Part shown: positions 17,093 through 25,487 of the stretch, in pieces | Position numbering within the stretch: the first letter of the stretch is position 1 | Layout of the letters: each line of letters opens with the position of its first letter | Assembly (NCBI GenBank): GCA_964468435.1 | Contig: CAYXVE010000001.1 | Coordinates: forward strand, 251,299 to 315,298 | Reading direction: 5' to 3' | DNA length: 64,000 nucleotides | Source: JBCCTX01 sp964468435 | Lineage (GTDB): Bacteria; Bacteroidota; Bacteroidia; J057 | Notes under the pieces: model-generated | The model's input: only the letters and a program-made list of their open reading frames with translations | Database searches by the model: none | What the model was told of the DNA's origin: nothing | Translations under genes and position numbers: made by a program

Positions 17093-20032
17093 TCATGAGG
17101 GGTTCTGCTCTGGGGATCGTTCTAATATTTTTCCCGCCATATTACAGGTATCGTGCAGTGCGCCTGAGATGAATCTGGGCAATGCCTCAATCCAGGCTTT
17201 GGGCAAACACGTATGTACCATTTCGTAGAGATGGGTGTGGATCTCATCTGAATGGAGAAATTGTTCTGTCACGTGTAATTGTAACAAGCTTCCTCTGAGC
17301 AGGTCATTATCGAGCTGAGCTTCATTGGGGTTGTGACTACCGCCGTAGCTTCTCTCAATCTGCAAAACTTGTCCTGACTTGTGCAGTGGGTAGGGACGTA
17401 AGGTCTGGTGTACCTGTCGATTAATCTCAAGGTCTGCTTGCTGGGCGATGTTATGTAAGTATTCATTTGCTTCATGTAGTAGCCTATCCGTCTTTTCTTG
17501 ATGGGCAGAGCGTATATCGACAGATAATCTCAGGTTTTTATGGATGCTCATGAAGTCAATTAATTCCAGAGAATGCCCAAAAATACCTTCTCCACCCGCA
17601 CTTATTCTGGGATGAAGGCTGTGAATGATCCATGCATGGAGCTGGTTGATCAGGAGCTCTTTTTGCTCGTCTTCAAGGGGTTCACCCATGACTCCCAGCG
17701 ACAAGGAAGCACTTTCTGGTATCACATTGCGATTGGTACCCGGTAGAAGTTTGATATCTCCAATTATCGGTTTGAGCTGCGTCTGATGGGCCTGATTGTG
17801 ATCATTGATCAACTTTACAAAATACTGAGCCAATCTGGCAGCAGCCACCCCAGGATCTCTCCTGTCTTTGAGCAAAGTTGCTCCAGCATGATTTTTTTCA
17901 CCCTTGAGATGACATCTTACAGCCATGGAAACTGATATCTGTTCAGATGATTCAGGCATTCCTTCCATAATTCCCACAGTAATTCTCAATTCACTAAAAC
18001 GTTCCTCCATCGATAGCCTTCTCAGGTATAGATTGAAATCCAGTGCATGTGATTCTGACGGGTAGCCTTCAAAGATAAAATCTTCCTGATAGATGCCCAT
18101 GATGGTATCCACCAGCACAAGGGGTATATGGTGTGTGTCTAGGACTGGGCCTTGTTCGATATGACGTTCGTAGGTATGTGGGGTAAAAAATAATCTCGGA
18201 TCGATACAGGATTGCAACAGATCATCGGGTGTTTGTGATGGGGATAGGGTATTGAAAAAATGAACTTTTCCATCCGCTTTAGCTTCGGCCAACTCATACA
18301 GCATTTCGATGAGTTTTTCTCTGTAGGTTTCCCCCTGGTCATTGTCCATCAGATAGATCGTTTCAGGGAACTGACGGCCAGTAACAGCTGAGGAGCCAGG
18401 CATGGAAACGCCTTCACCAGTAAAGGTCATTTCCTCTCCTACGAAGGAGGATACCATCAGTGCCCGTGAAGTATAGTTGTGAGGATAAGGGAGTTGAAAA
18501 TATTTTTGAAGGTCGTAGAAAATATGAGTGATTTCTATCCCGGATAATACCCCTAATCTTCCGTCGTATTTACCTCCATCCTTTACAGTGTCTATATGCG
18601 AACAATGGCAGATAGATCGACTGGAGATATCCTGGAGATGGTTGATGTTTTCCCGAATCCTGGATTTTTGTTCCACATTCAGTAAGAGACCATGGATATT
18701 ACCGACAGCATCGATGAACACTTCCAGGCCAGCCTGGTTCATTTGATTAATCGTTTCAAGTGTAGCGCGTGTAAAGCCCTCATTGAGTGCTCTGGCATCA
18801 ATACGTTGCTCCTCATCGAGGCTGGCTTTTGCGAGCCTGTCCAGGCGATAGCGCAATCGCTTACTGATCCCCTGGACTTTCTCCAACTGTAAATCCCGTT
18901 GCATCATAAGATGAAGGGATTTTTCCTTTCGTTGCCAGGCAACCAACTGAAGAAGCGCCCGGTAGTAAGCGATGATCAACTCAGCCTCTGCCAGGGGTGC
19001 CAGTTGTTCCTCTGCCTGATCGGCATCTACCTTTACTTTGCTGTAAATACCTAGAGACGCTACTTGTGCTTCCAATTGCTCTCTAAGCTCTACAGCAGAA
19101 CCTTCTCCTTTTTCACGTGCTGTAATTAGATTATCAAATAATTCATCCAGAATATCTCCCTTACCCGTTTCGAACTTTTGCTTCAAAAAAGACTCCCGGT
19201 CATGCTCATAGATATTGTTGGCGTAGGTCCAGGTCAGTGGATCACCAATACTTCCTGCCGGGGCGCCTGTTAATTCGCGTATAAAAGCGGCGTATTCTTC
19301 ATCATCAAGCTCAGAAAGCAGATCGGGGCGTATAATCTCCGAAATTTCATGCTCCTGTTTGTATGTGAGGTTTTCGATATCCAGCCGGAAATGGCCTAAC
19401 AGAGGCGCTGTGAATATCAGTGCTTCATAGTCATTGAGATACTCTCGGATCATCTCCACATCCAGTAGATTTATGGGATTAATCGTGGGGTCGAGAATAA
19501 AATCGTGGGTCTGACCGATCTGTTCATCCCAAAAATTTACAATAGGGAAAATATGGCTGCGAGCCATGATAAACTGAAGCTCTTTGTTATGAGACAGGAC
19601 ATAATCACCAGCATGTATTTGCTGCTTATGGATAGAGACATTGACGGATTTTTCTTCCAGCATTTTTAGCAGGACATCCTGATAGAAGTCTTTGGGATGA
19701 TACAAAGGATTATCAATAATCAGGGCATGGGGGCGTTTGCGGAAATCCTTTTCTTCTAGCGCTTCTGGTGACATATCCCGTTCCATGATCATACCTCTTT
19801 TGATCGCATAGGGAGGTATGCCCAGTTCTATCAGTTTACGTATAATGATACTGCATTTTTTACCACAACCATACTCCGCTACAGTGTAAGGTAAGGCAAG
19901 ATAAGTTTTGATGATGTTGAGGATATTCTCCTGCTCATCATACAAAGGTAGGCCGGTTGCTTTGTCAAATTCAATCAGCAAATCGAGCGTCTCTTGTTTA
20001 CCTTTTATTTCTATCATAAGCACCTTTTTCAT
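17093..20032 (-). CDS. Fusion: transglutaminase-like domain + M20 N-carbamoyl-amino-acid hydrolase
   Basis: A 979-residue protein about twice the length of ordinary hydantoinase/carbamoylase-family (M20) hydrolases. C-terminal part (about residues 395-970): motifs of N-carbamoyl-L-amino-acid hydrolase/allantoate amidohydrolase, namely VGNIHG, HIDT (H479), GGKYDG (D490), EE (533-534), HIEQGPVL (624-631), NHAGAT (714-719), VIPESA and SGALHDTCNM; the metal ligands appear intact. An extra segment of about 55 residues lies between GIYQEDFIFEG and NHAGAT. N-terminal part (1 to about 290): C56 in EYGCGKK, 14 residues before LGIP, H160 in SHIFPIVNF, and D181 in HDFILDPT, a spacing like transglutaminase-type Cys-His-Asp triads. 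Residues 290-395 are helical linker. No signal peptide, so cytosolic. It is divergent from the symporter/carbamoyltransferase operon. Substrate unknown. Confidence 0.8.
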   Translation of the reverse strand: MKKVLMIEIKGKQETLDLLIEFDKATGLPLYDEQENILNIIKTYLALPYTVAEYGCGKKCSIIIRKLIELGIPPYAIKRGMIMERDMSPEALEEKDFRKRPHALIIDNPLYHPKDFYQDVLLKMLEEKSVNVSIHKQQIHAGDYVLSHNKELQFIMARSHIFPIVNFWDEQIGQTHDFILDPTINPINLLDVEMIREYLNDYEALIFTAPLLGHFRLDIENLTYKQEHEISEIIRPDLLSELDDEEYAAFIRELTGAPAGSIGDPLTWTYANNIYEHDRESFLKQKFETGKGDILDELFDNLITAREKGEGSAVELREQLEAQVASLGIYSKVKVDADQAEEQLAPLAEAELIIAYYRALLQLVAWQRKEKSLHLMMQRDLQLEKVQGISKRLRYRLDRLAKASLDEEQRIDARALNEGFTRATLETINQMNQAGLEVFIDAVGNIHGLLLNVEQKSRIRENINHLQDISSRSICHCSHIDTVKDGGKYDGRLGVLSGIEITHIFYDLQKYFQLPYPHNYTSRALMVSSFVGEEMTFTGEGVSMPGSSAVTGRQFPETIYLMDNDQGETYREKLIEMLYELAEAKADGKVHFFNTLSPSQTPDDLLQSCIDPRLFFTPHTYERHIEQGPVLDTHHIPLVLVDTIMGIYQEDFIFEGYPSESHALDFNLYLRRLSMEERFSELRITVGIMEGMPESSEQISVSMAVRCHLKGEKNHAGATLLKDRRDPGVAAARLAQYFVKLINDHNQAHQTQLKPIIGDIKLLPGTNRNVIPESASLSLGVMGEPLEDEQKELLINQLHAWIIHSLHPRISAGGEGIFGHSLELIDFMSIHKNLRLSVDIRSAHQEKTDRLLHEANEYLHNIAQQADLEINRQVHQTLRPYPLHKSGQVLQIERSYGGSHNPNEAQLDNDLLRGSLLQLHVTEQFLHSDEIHTHLYEMVHTCLPKAWIEALPRFISGALHDTCNMAGKILERSPEQNPS

Positions 20033-20130
20033 TTGATCCCAGGCAATATGTCCAAATTTTCAAGAAAGCCCAATTCCCGAATACCCCAAAGCTTTGGAGT
20101 GATCGTTGTGTGTACTCATTTGGGGAAAAC

Positions 20131-20162
20131 TTGGATATACTCATTTATTTTAGCTATATTTG
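20131..20162 (+). promoter_or_regulatory. Putative promoter of the symporter/carbamoyltransferase operon
   Basis: TATATTTG at 20155-20162 matches TAnnTTTG, with TTGG at 20131-20134 as the -33 partner 20 nt upstream. Upstream are an inverted repeat CCCCAAA (20084-20090) / TTTGGGG (20119-20125), a 12-bp palindrome CCAAAGCTTTGG (20086-20097), and a direct repeat TACTCATTT at 20113 and 20138. Any of these could be an operator in this divergent intergenic region. Confidence 0.45.
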
Positions 20163-20251
20163 CCAAAAAATTTATCATTAACAGTCAAATATTTTAAATA
20201 ATTCTCTTTACCATCATTTTAAGGAAAAAAGACATTCTCTCTATATCTGAA

Positions 20252-20719
20252 TTGTCAAATAATTGTCTCTTTTCAACTAAGCAGAAAGGACCCATACTAG
20301 TTTTCCTATTTGCCATTTTTTTTCTGCACTTTGTAAATGTATCCTCTGCTCAAAGTGTGTATTTTATGTCAGATTCGATCAATACTTCAGAAGATGGCTA
20401 CATCGGGCTATCCTGGGATTCAGAGGCAGAAGGAGGTATATTTGAGCTACAGGAGTCAACATCTGTAGATTTTGAATCCTACAGAGTTGTTTACAAGGGT
20501 CCCGATCTGGCGACTTTCGTTTCTGGCTTAGAGAATGGTCAGTACTTCTATCGGGTACGCAGAAATGATGGAGCCTGGTCATCACCCATCGAATTACAGG
20601 TCAAACATCATACTTTACAGCTGGCTTTCTCACTCTTTGGGTTAGGTGCACTAGTCTTTGTGCTGACTGCATGGGTAATCATCAAGGGTACCCGTGAACA
20701 ATCAGATAAGACGAATTAA
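20252..20719 (+). CDS. Small exported Fn3-like protein with C-terminal membrane anchor
   Basis: 155 residues: a signal peptide (ILVFLFAIFFLHFVNVSSAQ), one fibronectin-III-like beta domain of about 80 residues with GYIGLSWDSEAEGGIFELQES and LENGQYFYRVRRNDGAW, and a single C-terminal transmembrane helix (LAFSLFGLGALVFVLTAWVII) followed by a short charged tail. The frame starts with TTG at 20252; no in-frame ATG precedes the signal peptide. It is 3 bp upstream of the symporter gene, so it may be a periplasmic accessory or sensor subunit of that transporter. Function inferred from position only. Confidence 0.75.
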   Translation: MSNNCLFSTKQKGPILVFLFAIFFLHFVNVSSAQSVYFMSDSINTSEDGYIGLSWDSEAEGGIFELQESTSVDFESYRVVYKGPDLATFVSGLENGQYFYRVRRNDGAWSSPIELQVKHHTLQLAFSLFGLGALVFVLTAWVIIKGTREQSDKTN

Positions 20720-20722
20720 ATT

Positions 20723-22168
20723 ATGGATAAACAAACACATATCATATCGCCAGAGACGGGATGGGTATTAATGGCTATTCTGGGAGTTTTGTGGATAGCG
20801 CTGGGGGTTTATTGGGGAAAAAAAGCCAAGAATATAGAGGGATTTATGCTGGCTGGGCGCAATGTAGGTCTGGCATTTGGAGCAGCAACAGCCATGGCCA
20901 CCTGGGTGACATCCAACACGACGATGCTGGCCCCACAATTTGCTCTGCAACTGGGTATCTGGGGAATGATCGCTTACTCTACAGCAGCTTTTGGCCTGAT
21001 GTTATTTGCACCATTGGCGAGTCGCATACGTAGATTGATGCCCAATGGATTTACCAGTGGAGATTTTATCCGTTTGCGTTACGGCAAATCTGCCTGGATA
21101 TTTTTTTTGATGATCAGTATTTTTTACGGCTTTACCTGGCTGATCAGTATGGGCATGGCTGGAGGGATTCTGATGAATGCCCTGGCAGGTATCCCCTATC
21201 AGGTTGGAATGACCGTCATTATGATTGTATGTGTGATATATACGCTTTTTGGAGGATTGTACGCCGTGATTGGTACGGATTTTATTCAATCCTTAATTAT
21301 CATGGTCGGTATTGTAGTTGTCGGTATCGGTGTATTGACGACCGTGGATTTTGGAACGGTATACAATAATCTTAGCACAGATCGTCCTATGCTGATCAAC
21401 GCGTTATTACCTGCATCTATCATAGCCATCTTCAACAATCTCCTATTCGGGTTGGGCGAAGTATTTCACAGCAATGTATGGTGGAGCAGAGCTTTTGCCA
21501 TGCGAGAAAAGGTGGGACGGAAAGCATATACGTTGGCCGGATTTTTCTGGCTGCCAGTACCGATAGCCGCTGGGTTCATTGCATTGACTAGTGGTACTTT
21601 GGGAATCAATATCACCAGCCCTGATATGGTGGGGCCGCTGGTAGCAGCTAATGTTCTGGGTAAATTAGGGGCAATTGTTGTGTTTGCCGTATTCTTTTGC
21701 TCGCTGGCATCTAGCATAGATAGCCTGCTTGCTGCAACTTCAGATCTGATCACGGAAGACATATACCGGAAAATGATTAATCCTCGTGCAGATGAAAAGC
21801 TGCTTCGTAAAGTATCTGCAGGGATCATCATCGGACTGGGGGTATTTGCATGGGCCGTATGTATGCCCAGAATCGGTACACTTGCTAGCGTATTATTTTT
21901 TGCAGGCCCCATGGTCGGATCTACGATATGGCCGATCATCACGGGACTATTTTGGAAGAAGGCCAACAAGCAAGGAGCCTTGTGGGGGATGGTGCTTGGT
22001 ACCACGCTAGGACTTTTTGCATACTTCTCGGTAGGCTGGTATACCTCCTCTCTGATAGGTGCCGCAGTCTCGATGGCTACTGTAGTGATATTTACTTATT
22101 TGAAACCTGGAGACTTCAAATGGTATCAGTTGAACGAAGCCAGTCCAGAATCCGTTAACCCAAAGTAA
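20723..22168 (+). CDS. Sodium/solute symporter (SSS family)
   Basis: A 481-residue transporter with about 13 membrane helices. SSS-family features include the N-terminal helix followed by GFMLAGRNVGLAFGAATAMATWV, GGLYAVIGTDFIQS (the sodium:solute symporter signature region) and FFCSLASSIDSLLAATSDLITEDIY, which carries the Na2-site serines. Among SSS members it reads most like the urea/purine-type or proline-type branches, but the substrate cannot be read from sequence. It sits in an operon with a carbamoyltransferase and AsnB-like enzyme and opposite a carbamoylase, so a ureido compound or amino acid is a reasonable guess (inference). Confidence 0.9.
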   Translation: MDKQTHIISPETGWVLMAILGVLWIALGVYWGKKAKNIEGFMLAGRNVGLAFGAATAMATWVTSNTTMLAPQFALQLGIWGMIAYSTAAFGLMLFAPLASRIRRLMPNGFTSGDFIRLRYGKSAWIFFLMISIFYGFTWLISMGMAGGILMNALAGIPYQVGMTVIMIVCVIYTLFGGLYAVIGTDFIQSLIIMVGIVVVGIGVLTTVDFGTVYNNLSTDRPMLINALLPASIIAIFNNLLFGLGEVFHSNVWWSRAFAMREKVGRKAYTLAGFFWLPVPIAAGFIALTSGTLGINITSPDMVGPLVAANVLGKLGAIVVFAVFFCSLASSIDSLLAATSDLITEDIYRKMINPRADEKLLRKVSAGIIIGLGVFAWAVCMPRIGTLASVLFFAGPMVGSTIWPIITGLFWKKANKQGALWGMVLGTTLGLFAYFSVGWYTSSLIGAAVSMATVVIFTYLKPGDFKWYQLNEASPESVNPK

Positions 22169-22172
22169 TTAT

Positions 22173-22295
22173 ATGTTATTTCCTGAACCCTTTATATTTA
22201 TTTTGATCATTATCTCACTGCTAGGGATTACCGCAGCAGCGATTACGTTGATCGTTTTAGTTATCAGAGATATAAGAACCAAGAATTTATGGTAA
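22173..22295 (+). CDS. 40-residue membrane peptide, probable symporter accessory protein
   Basis: An ATG at 22173, 4 bp after the symporter stop, opens a 40-codon frame: short N-terminus MLFPEPF, one transmembrane helix of I/L/A/T residues, then a basic tail VIRDIRTKNLW. Its stop TAA lies inside the next gene: the two overlap by 7 bp (22289-22295). Size, single helix, basic tail and place directly behind an SSS symporter match the small accessory proteins known beside some SSS transporters. The tight spacing on both sides argues that it is a real gene and couples translation of the carbamoyltransferase. Confidence 0.7.
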   Translation: MLFPEPFIFILIIISLLGITAAAITLIVLVIRDIRTKNLW

Positions 22296-23377
22296 CCAGT
22301 AAATTCAATCCGGAAGAAGACCGATTAAAAATAGATCCACTGGAATCGGAAGGGTTAAACCCTGATCCTGGCCAGTTGATCAAAGAGGATACTATTAATC
22401 TGGACATCCTCAAACGTTTGGTAGGGCAAAGCGTTCTGTCTGTCCATCAGTTTGATAAAGAACTGGTACTCGAGTTGTGCAAGTTTGCTGCATTACTTGA
22501 GTCGACAGAAATTGCCAGTAATCATCCTTTGGATGGGAAGATTGTCGTAACGGCTTTTTTTGAGGCGAGTACCCGTACCAGACTTTCATTTGAAAGTGCA
22601 GTATTGAGGTTGGACGGGAAAATTATCAGCATACAGGATGGGAAAGTGACAGGAGTCGCCAAAGGAGAGTCTTTGGAGGACATCGGCGAGATGTTCAATG
22701 CCTATGCTGACATTGTAGTTGTGCGTCATCCCGAGACTGATTCGCTGGAGCGAATCTCCAGAAACCTTCGCATACCGCTAATCAATGCTGGCAACGGTTC
22801 GGGTGAACATCCCACACAGGCACTGGCAGACTGGTTTGCCATACTCAAGTGGAAACCCGGACTCAAAAACAGTCTGCCGGACCAGCAAAAAATTCACCTG
22901 GGCATTATGGGTACTCCAGGGAGTATGCGTGCAGTAAACTCTTTCCTGCAAATGTCTATGTTGTTTAAAGACAACATTCAGCATATTTCTATTGTATCAG
23001 AGATGGCAGATCCATTGGGTGAATATCTTAACAAGCTGCTGGAGAGGTCTGGTATAAGGTTTAACATTACGAATAATATCAATGAAGTAGTCAGCGACTT
23101 GGATGTCATTTACATGAACTCGATAGCATTTCTGGGAGACAGCTATAAATCACTGGATTCCCGTTTTAAGCTCAACACTGATACCGAGCTTAAAAAGAGT
23201 GCTGTGGTATTGCATCCACTGGCGCGGTTGGATGAACTCGATCCCATGTTGGATGGTACACATCACAATTTGTACTTTACGCAAGCTCACGGCGCTGTAT
23301 TTGTACGGCAGGCCCTGTTTATATCTATTTTGAATCGTTTTGAGCGTTTACCTCAGGATAAAATACCCAGAGAATAA
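22289..23377 (+). CDS. Aspartate/ornithine carbamoyltransferase-family protein, altered acceptor site
   Basis: A 362-residue member of the carbamoyltransferase superfamily, closest in pattern to catalytic PyrB. The carbamoyl-phosphate site is intact: STRTR (94-98), K125 in AKGESLED, R146-H147-P148 and HPTQ (164-167). R204 in GSMRAVNSF corresponds to PyrB Arg167. The loop that in E. coli PyrB reads MTRVQKER and binds aspartate through Arg229 and Gln231 reads MNSIAFLG here (276-283): both residues are lost, and HPLPR is HPLAR. So it should transfer a carbamoyl group to something other than aspartate (inference). About 35 extra N-terminal residues are present. It overlaps the small membrane gene by 7 bp and the AsnB gene by 1 bp (TAATG). 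Confidence 0.88.
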   Translation: MVTSKFNPEEDRLKIDPLESEGLNPDPGQLIKEDTINLDILKRLVGQSVLSVHQFDKELVLELCKFAALLESTEIASNHPLDGKIVVTAFFEASTRTRLSFESAVLRLDGKIISIQDGKVTGVAKGESLEDIGEMFNAYADIVVVRHPETDSLERISRNLRIPLINAGNGSGEHPTQALADWFAILKWKPGLKNSLPDQQKIHLGIMGTPGSMRAVNSFLQMSMLFKDNIQHISIVSEMADPLGEYLNKLLERSGIRFNITNNINEVVSDLDVIYMNSIAFLGDSYKSLDSRFKLNTDTELKKSAVVLHPLARLDELDPMLDGTHHNLYFTQAHGAVFVRQALFISILNRFERLPQDKIPRE

Positions 23378-25341
23378 TGTGTGGAATTACTGGATACTGG
23401 AATGTCGAAGGACTGGAACCTGAGGCAGAAGTACGACTAGCAAACATGACCAAGACCCTGCATCACAGAGGGCCTGATGGTTATGGATATTATATAGATC
23501 TACAGAAAGGTCTTGCCATGGGACATGCAAGGTTATCCATTATTGACCTCCATACGGGAGATCAGCCCTTATTTAGCCAAGACCGACAACAGGTGATCAC
23601 GGTTAATGGAGAATTTTATGACTATAAAAAGATCCGAACAAATCTGAGGCTGGAGGGAGTCGCTTTCACGACAAAGTCAGATAGTGAAATTGCGCTGCCG
23701 CTGTACAAGAAGCATGGCCTGGACTTTGTACAGCATTTGCGGGGAGAATTTGCCTTTGCATTGTACGATGCAGAACAGGAGCGTCTGATCTTGGTCAGGG
23801 ATCGCTTCGGTATCAAACCCTTGTTTTATCACGTACATAACCGGAGGATTTACTGGGGGTCTGAAATCAAGTCTATATTTGCCCATCCGAAAGTTGAGCG
23901 GAAGTTTTCCGCACAGGCATTGTTGCATCAACTGATGCATACAATGGTGCCAGGCACCAGTGCCTTTGAGGGTATTCATGCCCTGCAACCCGGGCACATG
24001 CTTATCGTTCAGAAGCATGGTAATGGCTTTGACATTCAGGATCATACCTACTGGGATCTCGACTACCCACTCGAAGATGAGCGGGATCTGGGTAAACCAG
24101 CGGAATATCATATCGGCCAGGTACAAGAAAAATTGCTGGAGGCTTTAGCCTTGAGACTAGAGGCGGATGTACCGGTAGGATGCTACCTGTCTGGTGGGAT
24201 CGATTCCTGCTCGATGTTGGGACTGGCATCATCCATGCAGCAATCGCCTGTACAGGCATTTACCATCAGCTTTGACAACAAAGATTATGATGAGGCACAT
24301 ATTGCCAAAGAAATGGCTGAGCGCGTAAAAGCTGTTCAGGAGCAGATTGAACTTTCTGCTGGAGACCTTTATGGTGATAACTATGTGAAGACCATGTGGC
24401 ATTCAGAACGTACATTCTACAATACCCTAGGTGTGGCAAAATGGTGTATGAGTAAGCGGGTAAATGAATGTGGGTATCGTGTAGTGGTGACGGGAGAAGG
24501 ATCAGATGAGTTATTTGGAGGATACCCTGCTTTCAAGCGGGACATGCTCAAGCATGGGCACAAAGGAAAAAATAAGGAAGAGATAGCATCCTACCGTAAG
24601 TTGATGGAGGAAACCAACAAGCTTTTCAGGGGAGCTATCTTATCAGAGGACCAGGTCTCTCATCCTGCTATGGATGACGTTTGTGGTTTCACTCCTTCAT
24701 GGATTCAACCCTGGATACAGACCCTGGAAATCGCAAGGCCTTTACTGCACGATGATGTACTGGCACAATTGGAGGGATATGATCCCATTGAGGCGATTGC
24801 ACATGCATTTGACAGAGATCAGATCACCGGGAGACATCCACTAGATATCGTTCAGTATACCTGGAGCAAGACCATGCTGGAATGCCAGATTCTCAACTGG
24901 GGGGGCGATAGGGTAGACATGGCCAATTCTATGGAATCCCGGCCTGCTTTTCTGGATCACCATGTAGCAGAAATGGCCAGGGAAATTCCCCCTCATGAAC
25001 GTATTCACGGAAACACTGAAAAATGGGTATTGCGTGAGGCGATGAAACATATACTGCCAGAAGTGCTATACAAAAGGGAAAAATTTGCCTTTATGGCACC
25101 TCCCGGGCATACGGAGAAGAAAAAGCAAATTGCCCTTCAGAAACTTTTGGATACCTATGTGAATGAAGATTTTGTTAAAGATGCTGGAATATTTGATCCC
25201 GATAGGTTACATAACTTTATCAAAGCATATAAAGCAGATCAGGATCCGGTATCGCTTGTGAGGAAAGATGCTCTAATGAATCATTTGCTGGGATTGCAGA
25301 TCCTTCATAAGCAGTTTATCAGTCAACCTGTGGGTGTATGA
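23377..25341 (+). CDS. asnB: AsnB-type glutamine-dependent asparagine synthetase
   Basis: A 654-residue class II amidotransferase. Cys2 right after the initiator Met (MCGITGYW) is the glutaminase nucleophile; HHRGPDG and VNGEFYDYKKIR complete the N-terminal Ntn domain. The C-terminal ATP-pyrophosphatase domain has the PP-loop SGGIDS near residue 268 and VVTGEGSDELFGGYPAF near 370. The protein is about 100 residues longer than E. coli AsnB, the length common among Bacteroidota and secondary-metabolism homologues. Its ATG overlaps the carbamoyltransferase stop (TAATG). In this context it may amidate a product of the pathway instead of making free asparagine; that is inference. Confidence 0.92.
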   Translation: MCGITGYWNVEGLEPEAEVRLANMTKTLHHRGPDGYGYYIDLQKGLAMGHARLSIIDLHTGDQPLFSQDRQQVITVNGEFYDYKKIRTNLRLEGVAFTTKSDSEIALPLYKKHGLDFVQHLRGEFAFALYDAEQERLILVRDRFGIKPLFYHVHNRRIYWGSEIKSIFAHPKVERKFSAQALLHQLMHTMVPGTSAFEGIHALQPGHMLIVQKHGNGFDIQDHTYWDLDYPLEDERDLGKPAEYHIGQVQEKLLEALALRLEADVPVGCYLSGGIDSCSMLGLASSMQQSPVQAFTISFDNKDYDEAHIAKEMAERVKAVQEQIELSAGDLYGDNYVKTMWHSERTFYNTLGVAKWCMSKRVNECGYRVVVTGEGSDELFGGYPAFKRDMLKHGHKGKNKEEIASYRKLMEETNKLFRGAILSEDQVSHPAMDDVCGFTPSWIQPWIQTLEIARPLLHDDVLAQLEGYDPIEAIAHAFDRDQITGRHPLDIVQYTWSKTMLECQILNWGGDRVDMANSMESRPAFLDHHVAEMAREIPPHERIHGNTEKWVLREAMKHILPEVLYKREKFAFMAPPGHTEKKKQIALQKLLDTYVNEDFVKDAGIFDPDRLHNFIKAYKADQDPVSLVRKDALMNHLLGLQILHKQFISQPVGV

Positions 25342-25348
25342 TATCCCA

Positions 25349-25370
25349 GGGCCGCGTCGTGATGCGGCCC
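25349..25370 (+). terminator. GC-rich hairpin after asnB
   Basis: A perfect 7-bp stem GGGCCGC/GCGGCCC with an 8-nt loop begins 8 bp after the asnB stop. No T-tract follows directly. It separates this operon from the convergent membrane-protein gene. Confidence 0.55.
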
Positions 25371-25487
25371 AGAGATTCACATAATATGGACCTCACAAAA
25401 CCTGCATAACAGGCATAAATCCCTGTTTCTGCATTTGTGCATTGACTTTTGATTGAACACCTATCGTCAGTGATAAGTTCAAAAGTT

